A DNA stretch of 64,000 bases from Rhabdophis nuchalis (lineage: Eukaryota; Chordata; Lepidosauria; Squamata; Natricidae): NCBI GenBank assembly GCA_039707465.1, contig CM077644.1, forward strand, positions 79,789,375 through 79,853,374, given 5' to 3'. Below are positions 23,521-35,216 of this stretch, piece after piece. Position 1 is the stretch's first letter; the number at the start of each line of letters is the position of its first letter. Made by a program: the position numbers and the translations under genes. Under the pieces are notes generated by a model that made no database searches, had not been told where the DNA came from, and saw only the letters and a program-made list of their open reading frames with translations.

Positions 23521-25844
23521 ATAAACAAAATTTAATTTCACTTAAAAAGAAGAAAAATTAAAGTATAGATATTCTTAACTTTGGGTATTAAAAAGTAAAC
23601 ATTAAAAGATGAAGATAATTAATTTCAAAGCTGTCTAATTTGAAATAAGACACTTGTACAAACTTACGTAAAAACATGCAGTACTCCAAGCAAACTGTAC
23701 ATTGACACTATTCTGCTACAAATAGCTAATTTTGCCTCCATCAATCCACCTCATAAACAAGGTCTTGTGACAAATAAGACTTGTTAAAAGTTTACTTAAT
23801 TAAATCATCAATTAAATTTTAAAGCATGTTTGTAGTATCTTCTTATGCTTTCTGACAGATATATAAAAGCTGAAGTTACAACCTTTTTCATAATTTGCAG
23901 AGAGAAATAAGGATGTTAGATCTGAATAAGACATGAAAGTGAATCAAGAACACATCATAGGTTCTTGTTTAGATTTTCACCTATTTCTACTGAAGCAGTA
24001 TGTGGAAGTTCTGTTGCTGCATTTCAAATTTCCTGGATCTCTGCGGGGGGTTTTGGAAATTCGAAATTTTAATCAGAGAGCGTGGTAAAATGGTATTCTT
24101 TATTTTACTGCTTCTTCCATGGGTTCTCTGAGCTTGGAGTGTTAAGAGCAAGCATCTTGTTATTGCTATAGAAGAGGGAGGAACCAGATAACAAAGAAGG
24201 AAACTATGAGTTCTAGACCTGCCCTTTGGAGGACCTTGAGGCAGCTATTTCTCTCTCAGGACTGGAAGGAAGCAATAACAGCCATTTTCAACTCTTTCTC
24301 AGGATAACTACAGGGACTTGTCTGGACAGTTATCAACAGTCAAAAATGACTTACACACACACAAACACACAAACACATTCACACACACACACGCATAGGA
24401 ACTGGCAATCTATGCAATCTGCATGAAGAAATGTGTATTCTGCCTGAGGTCTGTCAGCTAGTTGGGAAGCTACATTGCTTTATCAAAAATAAATAAATTA
24501 TACTGCTTTTCCCCCATTAGAGAATGTATAACTTTAAATGCTTAATGCCTATTTTAATACAAAGTGTGAACAGCCTAATATTACTGCTGTGGCTAATGTG
24601 TTATTGGAATTAATTGTATTTTTGTACAGTCCATTTGTGGACAACAGTTTTGATACTCATTAAAATATCACTTAAATAGTTCTTTTTTTTTTTTAGTGTA
24701 GATAGCAATAGCACCCAAGATAGGCAGCTGTTATCTATCATGATCTGTTCAGAACATTTTGCAGCTGTTATTGCTTCAGCCATATTCACTAAAGAGTTTG
24801 TTCTATCTTTGTCTGTAACAAGCTTAGCTGAGCCTTTACAAGCACATGGCAAATTTTGCTTGTTTCATATAATCTGGTGGGATTACATTCTTTTTTACCT
24901 GTACTAGAAAATAATTGCTTGCCTATCATCAGCAATATTCTTGTATCTTATCCCATGTGGTTAAAACTGCTTTTTCTCCTCCAATTTGCTTTAGCTCCAA
25001 TTTGAGCTCTGCAATATGTGCATTCAGCCTTCTCCCTTCTCAGTTGTTACAGAAGCAGAAAATTCCATGATTTCCATTCTAATATAACAGCATACATAAC
25101 CAATAAAATAATGTGTATTTTTAATTTCAGGGTACATATATGTTCAACCTGTGATAACGCACATCCGTATGCACAACTTTGATGAAACTAATAATAAGTA
25201 TATAAAATGTAAACGAATTACAGAATTCCTATCTTTTTGGTATATAGTTTAAGAAATAAGAAAATGACACAGCCAGGGTATAAAATGGTAAAACTCAAGA
25301 TGCGGCAAACAGGTAGAAGAAATCCATTACCATCTGCTTTTTAAATGAAAATTCTGTACATTAACATGGAATTTGTGGCATGAATATGAATGTAAAAGCA
25401 TATATTGAGGATATCAGCATTTGAAAAGAATGTATTAGATATGGTTTAATGAAAACAAATGTAGCATGTATTGAAGAAAAATGGCATACGACAAAACATG
25501 TTGATTTTTCCTATTTCCTTCCTTCCTTCCTAAATAATATGTGCAGTAGCAGTGTATAAGTAAGATAGGCAATACTGACTGGATCCATACTTAAACATTA
25601 GTATCACAGAATAAGCAGCATATTGGTATTATGCTTTGTCACACAGTAAACCAGATATTTTGACTGGATTTGGCATTTTGATTCACCTATCGAGTCCTTT
25701 CCAAGAATCTGGGATAGTTAGATGTGGCTCTTTGATGGTGTTAAAGTATCATTGTTATTATTATTGTGCATCATCTTTCACTAAGAAGTGAGATTACATG
25801 GTTTCTTAATGATAAGTATGTTGGAACATACTTGTTCCAACAAG
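23521..25844. other. AT-rich stretch with a small CA repeat
   Basis: Apart from an imperfect (CA)n at 24352-24394, no repeat, gene or splice-bounded frame is recognised. Confidence 0.4.
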
Positions 25845-26060
25845 CCGGCCTAGCCTAACCTCCCATGGGGACTTCTAGATAGTTTTAAATTGGGTATTTT
25901 AAAATTTGGTTTTTAGCATAGGATAGACAGTTTAATTTATATTTTAAATTGTATATTTATCTTTGCATTTTGTATGTTTTTTAAATTTCCTGTGCGCCGC
26001 CCTGGGTCCTCTGCGGAGAAGGGCGGGATATAAATGTAAATAAAATAAATAAAAAAATAA
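25845..26060 (+). mobile_element. L2-clade LINE 3' end with TAAA tail
   Basis: AGCCGGCCTAGCCTAACCTCC corresponds to the last codons of the L2 frame (AGL.), followed by a T-rich 3' untranslated region, TGTGCGCCGCCCTGGGTCC, GGGCGGGATATAAATG and (TAAA)n. Only about 200 bp of the element remain. Confidence 0.8.
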
Positions 26061-26195
26061 AATAAATAAAAAATAAATATACATTTTGGGGCTCTTTAAT
26101 CATTATTTCTATTCCCAGAACAAACAAAATACTGTATGGATCAAAACTTTAAAGAAACGGTTACAATTCAACAATTGGAAAAATTATGGAATACA

Positions 26196-26893
26196 TTTGA
26201 CATCCCGACTGGACTATTGCAACTCTCTCTACATGGGGCTCTCTCTCTACATGGGGCTGCCCCTGAGGTGCACCCGGAGGCTTCAGCTAGTCCAGAATGC
26301 AGCCGCGCGGGCAATTATGGGGACCGCAAGGTCTACCCATGTAACACCGCTCCTGCGCGAGCTGCACTGGCTGCCTGTCGTCTTCCGGGTGCGCTTCAAG
26401 GTGCTAGTCATCATCTTCAAAGCGCTCCATGGCTCGGGACCTAGCTATCTGCAGGATCGGATCCTGCCTCATATGTCCTCACGGCCGATTCGCTCCCACA
26501 GAGAGGGGCTTCTCCGGGTGCCGTCCACTAGACTGTGTCAGCGGGCGACACCCAGGGGAAGGGCGCTCTCTGTGGCGGGCCCGGCCCTCTGGAACGACCT
26601 TCCCCCCGACATTAGGACAACTACGGACCTCCGCTCCTTCCGTCTTAAATTGAAAACTTACTTTTTCCGTCTGGCCGGCCTGGGATAGCCTCCTTGCCTT
26701 GGGATTTTATAGAATAGGTTTTAGTTTAATCGAGATTTTAGCACAGGGTTTATTTAATTGGTTTTTAATTTTTGTTATTTATTTATTGTTGTTGTTATTT
26801 ATTGTTTTTATGCTACCTGTGCACCGCCCCGAGTCCCCGTGGGGAGAGGGGGCGGTATAGAAATAATAAATTATTATTATTATTATTATTTAT
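26196..26893 (+). mobile_element. L2-clade LINE, 5'-truncated, with ATT tail
   Basis: The frame running to 26688 encodes TSRLDYCNSLYMGL, RRLQLVQNAAARAIMG, LLRELHWLPVVFRVRFKVL, RSHREGLLRVPSTRLCQRA and ALWNDLPPDI, the C-terminal part of the L2 polyprotein. The truncation lies downstream of the YADD catalytic box. An 18-bp in-frame duplication near 26220-26260 repeats SLYMGL. The 3' end has the TGTGCACCGCCCCGAGTCCC..GGCGGTATAGAAATAATAAA signature and an ATT repeat. Confidence 0.92.
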
Positions 26894-26910
26894 CAAATTA
26901 ACATTGTTAT

Positions 26911-27245
26911 GACATATAGGTAAGTCCTCAATTTACAACCATAATTGAGTCTGGCAATTACGGTCATAAATTGTGATGATCAAAGTGAGCCACCGTTATG
27001 ATCAGATCTGTTTTTACAATTTGTGCAGCATTCATTACATGAACTTCAGAAACAAGAAGTAAAAGCCAATTTCCCCCCAAATATAAAAACAAAACAGGGC
27101 CATGTGACTGCAGAACATTGCAAACTGTCATAAATACAGATTGTTTACAGAGTATCAAAAATGCAGTCACATGATTGGGGGCAAGCAATCAGAACTTTGG
27201 AACTGGGTCATAAGTAGCTTTGGGGGCACCCATTGTAACTTTAAA
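26911..27245 (+). mobile_element. GTCCTCGACTTAC-type MITE, worn
   Basis: It starts AAGTCCTCAATTTACAACCA and contains GGTCATAAATTGTGATGATC, GGCCATGTGACTGCAGAACA and CCATTGTAACTTTAAATGGC, in the order seen in the 40880-41180 copy. The 3' terminal repeat is missing. Confidence 0.6.
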
Positions 27246-27539
27246 TGGCTTTTGAGTGGTTGGAAAGAACTTGCAACAAATGTACAAAATGATTTAAAAT
27301 TTTCTTTCAACATGTAAAAAACAAGGAAAATGTCAAGAAAACAATTGATCCACTAATGGGAGAAGATGGCAAGAAGGTGATGAAGCAGCAGGGAGAAAGT
27401 GGAACTGTTGAATTTATTCTTTGCATATGTCTTCATACAAAAGGGGAAAAAACAGTCAAACCTATCAAAAGCAGTACTATAAAAGACAGATTAGGAATAC
27501 AAGTAAAAATAGGCAAGAAAAGACATCTACTATCTATTC

Positions 27540-28600
27540 TACACATGTTTAAATTCCCAGGATTCGATGGATTACATCCCTGAATTCTAATGGCAAATAT
27601 GATCTTGGAATTACTGATCTATATCTTTCAAAGATCCTAGAGCATTGGGGAACTACCAGAGAGTAGAAAAGAGCTGATATGGTGATTCCCATTTTCAATA
27701 GGGAAAAAATGGATCCAGGACACTAAAGACCAGTGATGGCAAACCTTTTGTGACTTGTGCGCCAAAAGCAGGGGGAGCGCAGGGGGGTTGTGCACCCCAT
27801 AATACTATGTTCCCCCCTGCATACATGCGCAGGCAATCAGCCCCTCCCACTTTTGGTACAGTTTTTTTTGCACTTCCAAGGCTCCAGAGGCTTTCAAGGA
27901 GCCTGGGGAGGTCAAAAACAGCCTCCCTCGTCCCCCCCAGAAGCTTCAGGAACTTCTCTGAAGCCTCCGGAGCACGAAAAACCAGCCCTATGGGAAAAAC
28001 AGAAGTTCAGGAATGGACTTCTGGTTTGTTCATAGGGCTGGTTTTAGCCCTCTGGAGCATTCAGGAGCCTTCAGGCGACTTCCCTGAAAGCTCCAGAGGG
28101 AAAAAAATGACACTCCGAAAAAACCGGAAGTGACTTCCGGGTTGCTCGTAGGGACGATTTTAGTTCTCTGGAGAATTCAGGGAAGCCTCCTGAGGGCTCC
28201 TGAATGCTAAAATTGGCCCTATGAGCAAACCGGAAGTGACTTTTGTTCCAGTTCCAGTTGGAAGTTTGGAGTGTGGTTTTTTTTGTCTTCCGGAGCCTTC
28301 AGGAAAGCCTCTTTAGGCTCTCCTGAATGCTCCAGAGGGCTAAAATCGGGTCTCGCATACCCTGTGGCATGCGTGCCATAGGTTCGCCATCACGGCTATA
28401 GACCAATCAGCCTGACAGCAATACCTGGGAGCATCTGGAAAATCTAATCAAGCAACAGATCTGCAAACACCTTGAAAAAACAAAGTTATTACTGAAAGTC
28501 AATATGGTTTTCTCAAAAACAGATCATGTCAGACAAACCTCATTCTTTGACAAAGAGACTAAATTAGTGAACCAGTTAAATGCTGTGGGCATATTACAGT
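27540..28600 (+). mobile_element. CR1 LINE reverse-transcriptase relic, split by a MITE
   Basis: The broken frames read FPGFDGLHP, ILELLIYIFQRS, IGELPES, RADMVIPIFN and DPGHY, then after the MITE RPISLTAIPGSI, ICKHLEK and YGFLKNRSCQTN-like peptides. This is the order of the N-terminal reverse-transcriptase region in CR1 (VPIFKKG.KEDPGNYRPISL). In the intact element this enzyme copies CR1 RNA at the nick. Stops, shifts and a 665-bp insertion show it is dead. Confidence 0.75.
27731..28395. mobile_element. hAT-type MITE (GATGGCGAACC family) inserted in CR1
   Basis: The ends CAGTGATGGCAAACC and GGTTCGCCATCACGG are inverted repeats. The flanks CTAAAGAC (27723-27730) and CTATAGAC (28396-28403) match at 7 of 8. 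The insertion splits the CR1 GHY|RPISL coding motif. Within the element, blocks around CTCCGGAGC/CCAGAGGGCTAAAA are repeated several times in alternate orientation. Confidence 0.88.
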
Positions 28601-29799
28601 TTCTCCTTGTTTTTCCTCCTTTAACACTGACATATTTTGATAAAACATCTGTAATTAAAATTAGGAAGAATTTCTGCTGTTACAGATAAAGGGCAACAGC
28701 AAGAAACATAACATTTTACCCTTTAACTTTGCTTCCTTTTCAAAGCAAATTGTATCCTGTATCATACTCAAATATATCTAGATTAACTTTTCTGAGTTCA
28801 AACAAATTGTTTTTGTTTAAGATACAGATCTGGCTTTTAGACAGCTGCCTCACATTTTAGGCATACATTTATCAATTTTCTTTTGCAAACAAAGATGGCT
28901 TGCCAACTGGAAAGACTGTATTTTAAATATATAGATTCAAATGAAGATACAGGAAACCATGGTTACAGGGGATATCACCTATCCTAAAAAAAACGGCAGT
29001 CTCCTAGATAAATTAGAAATTCTGCAGAGGTTGACAAAACACACAAGCAGCAAGTTAGTTTTGGGAGGCTTATGACAGCTTGCAGCTATGATTCACAATA
29101 ATGTATCACACTAAAATCAATTTTCTTCTCACTTCCAGGGAAAAAGTAGTGGAAGATGAATGAAAATGAGCTATCATCATGATGGAATGAAGAGACAGCA
29201 AGTAGACTAGGTCTTTGTAATTCCTCTCCAGATAAAGAGAGGACTTGAGATCACCCACAAGTACTCATACAGTTCTTTCTCACAAGGATACCAGCAGACG
29301 GCAGTCTCTGGTGGACCTAAAGAGCTCTGGGAATTGGGAAAAAAGTGCTCAAAGTGTGATAAACTCCTTTGAAAAGATACTTGGTTAGCAGAATTCCTTT
29401 TCTAGTCACTTTAAGGATTCCAGTGTCCCCTTCATGTGAACTGGGAGGGTGAGTCTAAAGAAAGAACATATGGATAAATGGAAATGTGTCTGAATGACCC
29501 ATATTTTGAATTTAATTCTAGCTTTTGTTCAGCTTGATAATTGGTCCTGATTCATCCACTTCACTTTGTAGCAAATGAAACCAATTTAAAGCACAATATC
29601 TCTATATTATTTGAGGCATGAATCTTACATTCTTACTCTTTATATCTTTATGATTTCATAACAACTCATTCTTCATGGAAATCTGATATATGTATTTTCA
29701 CTTTGCTTTATGGCATTTTCTTGAAAGAACACTCTAAAAACAACAGCACAACAATAACAGAGTAGTCACAGATTGGTAAAACTTAGCAAAATTACAAAA
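28601..29799. other. unannotated stretch
   Basis: No gene or repeat recognised. The frame at 28504-28689 starts in the CR1 relic and runs on without meaning. Confidence 0.4.
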
Positions 29800-29804
29800 C
29801 CTCC

Positions 29805-30240
29805 TGTTAAGGATATCTCAGTTAGGAGACCGGAAAATGTGCAACGGAATGTAGCAAGAGATATGTTGCTAGGTATCCACACTATCAATCATAGACACTG
29901 ATGGTAAAACAAGTAGACTTTACTTGTGGTGGAAAAATAAAGTAAAATGCACTTCTTCACAAACAAGTGATAAGTAGTCCTGAATCAAATACAATCTATT
30001 ACTCAAATAGTTGGCTTACAGTTGCTCAACTCACGATTCTTTTTGCTTTGCTGATCTAACAGACATATATAGTCTTCAACCAAGAGATCAGCACCTAACA
30101 GTGATTCCGGCTTCCTCTTATGACTGATTGAGGAAACAGCAGCCAATTACATTTCACTGTAGCATTTAAAGTTGCAGATACCAATTCCAATCATGGCTTA
30201 TATATATTGCCAACCCAACACTAGGATTACATTCCTAACA
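29805..30240. mobile_element. solo LTR (436 bp) with 5-bp target duplication
   Basis: The ends TGTTAAGG and CCTAACA form the TG...CA inverted termini of an LTR. Exact CCTCC duplications lie at 29800-29804 and 30241-30245. TATATA-like motifs occur near 30066 and 30200 and an AATAAA at 29936, so the orientation is not settled. No internal retroviral region or second LTR is adjacent, so it looks like a recombination remnant. Confidence 0.75.
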
Positions 30241-30245
30241 CCTCC

Positions 30246-31390
30246 CACAGGTAAAACTGCATGGCTGAGAAAAATATTTGGCTTATCGGCTTGTTTTCAA
30301 TTTGTATGTATATTTCTTTAATTCCTTGTTTGGCAGGAGATAAAATTGAGAAATGAAACAAAACAAAAATTCTTAAGGGCAGTCTTGAGGAAGATCCAGA
30401 CTGCTTAATAATATGTTCATTTCCCCAAATTTCTCACTTTGTTTAAAAATGTTTGCAAGACACAACATATTTAATAAAGATGTTTAAAAACTTCTATTGT
30501 ATATAACAGGTCATGCCAGAAGTTATTGCTTAAAGTAGATAATGCTGCTTGTTAATTAGATATTTATCTTTTAAACTAACTCAACTAAAGCCACAAATTA
30601 ACTTTACGGCATTCAAAAAAATTATGATTTCTGTAACTGATGAACCTTGGTTGAGCCAACTGCCAAAAGGTAACAAACGTATTACATTTTTGATGCAAAA
30701 CAATTACCCTCTAAACCTTGCAGTATCAATCTTTTCTCAAAGTTCCTTTGATCCTAAGCATTTTTACAGACGTTAAGTTCCAAAGATTTTGAATAAATGT
30801 ATTTCTTGTGGGCATATAAAACTACAGCATAGGAATTCGTTTAGTAAATAGGCATGTTTATAAGGAGAAATAAGCATGCATTTTATATATTTTAATTTTC
30901 TCCTTAAGAAGAATTAACAATTATAAAATCATGGTGTGTAGTGCTTTCCTCTGAGAAGGTAATTAATGTAACATAATGATATATGGATGATAGACAGACA
31001 GACAGACAGATAGACAGACAGACAGAGAGACAAAACAAGATTGTGCTTCAGGCACTGTATGAACAATGAATGAGTTCTGCATCTCTTCAGTATGACATTC
31101 AGTCATCTGCAAAGCATGAGTGAAGTGTTCTTATACTACATACCCAGGGCCCTGTGACTCAAGGAGCTCTGTTGTACTTTCCATTCAAAAGTAAAAAGAT
31201 GTTTCAGATTATCTTTTGGGGGCTGCACAACTTTCTGAAAATATTCTCTGGATTTAAAAAGTTGCAGAACTTTTGCACTATTTGCACTTTTGTTCAAATT
31301 TGTGCATTTTAGAAGCTCTAGTAGTAGTTCATTCTTATTTCCTCTCTTTTTCATGTTTATTAACACCCAAATCCAAATTACTGGTTGAAA
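30246..31390. other. unannotated stretch with a GACA microsatellite
   Basis: Contains (GACA)n/(GATA) units at 30988-31030. Nothing else recognised. Confidence 0.4.
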
Positions 31391-31407
31391 GTCTCTTTCA
31401 ACCAAGG

Positions 31408-31531
<124 letters not shown>

Positions 31532-31704
31532 TTCTAAACCGCGCCCTCTCCCCACAGGGACTCGGGGCGGTGCACAGGCACAGTAAAACAATAAATACAT
31601 ATAAACATTTCATTAAAAATAAATTAAATCCAAACCTGCGCTAAAATTCCCATTAAAACTAAGCAATATTACAAAACCCCAATAAAACCCCAAAGACAGA
31701 GAGA

Positions 31705-33240
31705 CTATCCTAGGCCGGCCAGGCAGAAGAAATGAGTTTTTAATTTGAGACGGAAGGAGCGGAGGTCCGTGGTCGTCCTAATATCGGGGGGAAGGTCGTT
31801 CCAGAGGGCCGGGCCCGCCACAGAGAGAGCCCTTCCCCTGGGCGTCGCCCGCTGACAGAGCCGGAGAAGTCCCTCTCTGTGGGAGCGAATCGGTCGTGAG
31901 GATGTATGAGGCAGGATCCGATCCCGCAGATAGCTAGGTCCCGAGCCATGGAGCGCTTTAAAGATGATAATCAACACCTTGAAGCGCACCCGGAAGACGA
32001 CAGGCAGCCAGTGCAGCTCGCGCAAGAGCGGTGTTACATGGGTAAACCTAGTGGTTCCCATAATTGCTCGCGCGGCTGCATTCTGGACTAGCTGAAGTCT
32101 CCGGGTGCACCTCAAGGGGAGCCCCATGTAGAGAGAGTTGCAATAGTCCAGTCGGGATGTCACGAGCGCATGAGTGACTGTGCGAAGGGCGTCCCGATCT
32201 AATAGGGGGCGCAATTGGCGAACCAGGCGAACCTGGTAAAATGCCCTCCTGGCCACGGCTGTCACTTGATCTTCCATGGACAGCCAGGCATCCAGGAGGA
32301 CACCCAAATTGCGCACCCCATCCACAGGGGCAAGATGTTCGCCCCCTATGGCCAGCGATGGAGTGAGCTGGTTGAATCGGGCAGCCGGAAACCACAGCCA
32401 CTCGGTCTTGGTCGGGTTGAGCCTGAGTCCGTTACTTCCCATCCAGACCCGCACGGCTTCCAGGCACTGGCACATCACCGCTACGGCATCGTTGGGGTGG
32501 TTTGGGGTAGAAATATACAGCTGGGTGTCGTCAGCGTATAGATGGTACTCTACCCCAAAACCACGGATGATCTCACCCAGCGGCTTCATGTATGTGTTGA
32601 ACAGGAGAGGCGAGAGGACCGACCCCTGAGGCACCCCACATGTGAGGGGTCTCGAGGTCGACCTCTGCTCCCCTGCCAACACAAATTGCGATCGGCCAGA
32701 GAGGTAGGAGGAGAACCACCGTAAAACGGTGCCTCCCACTCCCAACCCCCCCAGCCGATGCAATAGGATACCATGGTCGATGGTATCAAAAGCCGCCGAG
32801 AGGTCTAATAGGACCAGGATGGAGGAACAACCCCCATCTCTGGCCCTCCAGAGATCATCAACCAACGCGACCAATGCCGTCTCAGTGCTATGCCCGGGCC
32901 GAAAGCCGGACTGGCGCGGGTCTAGATAATCAACTTCCTCCAGGTGATGGGGAAACTGTTGTGCCACCACACTCTCGACAACCTTCGCCAAGAAGGGAAG
33001 GTTGGAGACTGGATGATAGTTGGTTAATAAAGCTGGATCCAAAGAGGGCTTCTTAAGGAGGGGCCTCACCATAGCCTCTTTTAGGGAAGCAGGCAAGGAA
33101 CCCTCACTTAAGGAAGCGTTGACAACCTCTTGGAGCCAGCCTCGTGTCACCTCCCAGGATGCCAGTACAAGCCAGGAGGGACACGGGTCCAATAAACATG
33201 TGGTGGCTCGCAGTCGCCCACGTAACCTGTCCATATCCAA
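31705..33240 (-). CDS. L2-clade LINE reverse transcriptase, N-terminally truncated (511 codons)
   Basis: In intact elements this enzyme copies its own RNA at a nicked genomic site in the nucleus. The visible order is: NYHPVSNLPFLAKVVE (about residues 74-89), SGFRPGHSTETAL (111-123), LDLSAAFDTIDH with the first catalytic Asp (145-156), CGVPQGSVLSPLLF (201-214), the catalytic box YADDTQLY (235-242), then the C-terminal block SRLDYCNSLYMGLP, LLRELHWLPV and ALWNDLPPDI. All catalytic residues are present and there is no internal stop. The first codon shown is TTG, simply where the open frame is taken to begin; no true start exists because the endonuclease part is lost. Compared with the copy at 26196 it lacks four codons after REGLLR. 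It cannot transpose alone. Confidence 0.88.
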   Translation of the reverse strand: MDMDRLRGRLRATTCLLDPCPSWLVLASWEVTRGWLQEVVNASLSEGSLPASLKEAMVRPLLKKPSLDPALLTNYHPVSNLPFLAKVVESVVAQQFPHHLEEVDYLDPRQSGFRPGHSTETALVALVDDLWRARDGGCSSILVLLDLSAAFDTIDHGILLHRLGGLGVGGTVLRWFSSYLSGRSQFVLAGEQRSTSRPLTCGVPQGSVLSPLLFNTYMKPLGEIIRGFGVEYHLYADDTQLYISTPNHPNDAVAVMCQCLEAVRVWMGSNGLRLNPTKTEWLWFPAARFNQLTPSLAIGGEHLAPVDGVRNLGVLLDAWLSMEDQVTAVARRAFYQVRLVRQLRPLLDRDALRTVTHALVTSRLDYCNSLYMGLPLRCTRRLQLVQNAAARAIMGTTRFTHVTPLLRELHWLPVVFRVRFKVLIIIFKALHGSGPSYLRDRILPHTSSRPIRSHREGLLRLCQRATPRGRALSVAGPALWNDLPPDIRTTTDLRSFRLKLKTHFFCLAGLG

Positions 33241-33320
33241 GGATACAATATGTCTCTTTCAACCAAGGTTACAATATGTGTTAAGTCTGGGGTCTTTTAT
33301 GGGGGACATATGTCATAACC

Positions 33321-33499
33321 CATGAGTCCCAACCCCGCTCCCCCAAGTCAGTTGAACAGTACCGGGCTGTGGCATGCCAGAAACCGGGCCACGCAAACAA
33401 GTGAAACCCCATCCACGGGATGCAGGCTGGAGAAACCACGCCCCCTCCAGTCAGTGGAAAAGAACCGGTCCCTGTTGCCCAAAAGATTGCGGGCTACTG
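33321..33499. mobile_element. 179-bp hAT-type MITE with perfect 8-bp duplication
   Basis: It starts CATGAGTCCCAACCCC and ends GATTGCGGGCTACTG, with exact flanks TCATAACC at 33313-33320 and 33500-33507. The interior contains AACCGGGCCACGCAAACAAG and GAACCGGTCCCTGTTG blocks. No coding capacity. Confidence 0.8.
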
Positions 33500-33507
33500 T
33501 CATAACC

Positions 33508-34302
33508 TACCAGTTGTCTAACATAATGGACTCTCCAAGACACAGCACCTCATGATTTCTGAAAGGCAGCAAGTTTAGAAAAAGAAATGAAAATGAAATG
33601 ACACAAATGAAAAGCTGCGACCAGAAAGAGTATTTACTTACAGCAATCTCATAGACAACTACCTGAGGAAAGCCTCTATTTGCCTTGACACAATCATAGT
33701 TATATCAATCTATAACATAAAAGGCATTTTGGACTAGAAAGACTTCTTGATCTCTCCATGGCAAAGACAGGTTAAAAAAATATTTCTAAGCTAAATACCT
33801 AGTCTTTGGGGGAAATGAGTTTCCCTTCAATCTTTTAACTTTTTCAAAATCAATTGTATAAGTTGTAGCGTACCTCAGTTCTTAAAATCAGAGTCTATGT
33901 TGTTATACAATTGAGCTCAAATGTCCTACTTTTTTCAAATATGTGGCTAAAACTTTAGAATTAACTTACAATATATTTAGTTAGCTGTGTTTATATAGTA
34001 TAGGAAGAGCAATAACATTGACACTTCTATTTGTGCCAAAAGTTTTCCTTTACGTTAAATGGAAGTTGGGTGTCTATGTGGTGCTTTAAATGAAAATAGA
34101 ACCTATTTTTTTTATCCTTTGGGACTCCTTTATGATCATCTAGAAATAGCTTTGCAGCTGCTGAGTTGGAGCAAAATTATTTGTGGTAACATTATGATTT
34201 CATTTCTAAATGGTCAAAGCACTGGGGAAAAGAAAGTGTTTAGTATTAGTTTTCTTAGACTAGTTTCCACTGCCTTTAATAGATGAAGAATAGCTGTATA
34301 CA
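33508..34302. other. unannotated stretch
   Basis: No gene or repeat recognised. Confidence 0.4.
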
Positions 34303-34780
34303 GATAGTCCTCGACTTACAACAGCTCATTTAGTAACTGTTCATAGTTACCTTTGCAGCATTCCCTCATGATCATGTGATCAAAATTCAGATGCTTGGCA
34401 ACTGGTTCATATTTTTGACTGTTGCTGTGTCCCAAGGTCATGTGATCACTTTATGTGACCTTCTGACAAACAAAGGCAATGAGGAAGCCAGATTCCCTTA
34501 ACAACTGGGCTATTAACTTATCAACTGCAGTGATTCACTTAAGAAGTCTGGAAAGAAAGGTTATAAAATGGGAAAAAGTCACTTAACAAATGTCTCACTT
34601 AACAACAGAAACAATTGGGCTCAATTGTGGCTGTAAGTCAGGGATGTCTAAACTTGGGAACTTTAAGACTTGTGGACTTCAACTCCCAGCTATGCTGGCT
34701 GGGGAATTCTGGGAGTTGAAGTCCACAAGTCTTAAAGTTCCCAAGTTTGGATATCCCTGCTGTAAGTCAAAGACTACCTC
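34303..34780. mobile_element. GTCCTCGACTTAC-type MITE with nested hairpin MITE
   Basis: The left terminus GATAGTCCTCGACTTACAAC faces the right terminus GTAAGTCAAAGACTACCTC. The interior has the family blocks GATCATGTGATCAAAATTCA, GCAGTGATTCACTTAAGAAG and CACTTAACAACAGAAACAAT. A second MITE sits near the right end (34639-34759). Confidence 0.8.
34639..34759. mobile_element. palindromic hAT-type MITE nested in another MITE
   Basis: The arms CAGGGATGTCTAAACTTGGG and CCCAAGTTTGGATATCCCTG form a hairpin through an AACTCCCAG..CTGGGAGTT core. Exact 8-bp duplications CTGTAAGT lie at 34631-34638 and 34760-34767 within the host MITE. Confidence 0.92.
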
Positions 34781-34923
34781 TACTAGATTCCACTTGAAAA
34801 TTCAGGGATTTATTATTCAGTACATCCAGGTTTACATTGTGGCTAATCGGATTTTGTAGTAACCCAAACCATAAACCTTAAGAAAATACTTTCAGCTGGA
34901 ATTGATTATCCAGGTGTGAATGG

Positions 34924-35211
34924 TGTTGAGTCCTCAGCCCAGACAGCAAGTCTGGTAACCTTTGAGTCACCGCATTCCGGAACAGATCAGGCAGCTGTGT
35001 TAATTGACTGAGACGAGCTGTCTGGAATCTGTCTGGAAAGGAGTTACATGTTGCAATTGCTTGCTAGGAGTTTCCTGCCTGGTAACTCTATATAAGAGGT
35101 TGCCAGAGAAGAAACCTTGTCAGTTGAATTCTTGTGCTGTTGTAAGAGTGTGAATAAACGTTCCTGTTGTTTTGACCATGCCTGAGTCGGAATCCTTTGT
35201 CTGATCTAACA
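34924..35211 (+). mobile_element. solo LTR (288 bp) of an endogenous retrovirus-like element
   Basis: The ends TGTTGAGTCC and GATCTAACA have the TGTT...AACA form, and exact AATGG duplications lie at 34919-34923 and 35212-35216. In + orientation it has CTATATAAG (35088-35096) as a TATA box and AATAAA (35153-35158) about 60 bp downstream, the usual U3-R spacing. No internal coding region remains. Confidence 0.9.
35089..35096 (+). promoter_or_regulatory. TATA box of the solo LTR
   Basis: TATATAAG within the LTR, with the polyadenylation signal AATAAA following at 35153. Whether it is active cannot be told from sequence. Confidence 0.65.
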
Positions 35212-35216
35212 AATGG

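Noticed and set aside
31906..33325. Many + strand open frames of 60-117 codons
   Set aside because: Shadows of the GC-rich antisense L2 reverse-transcriptase frame.
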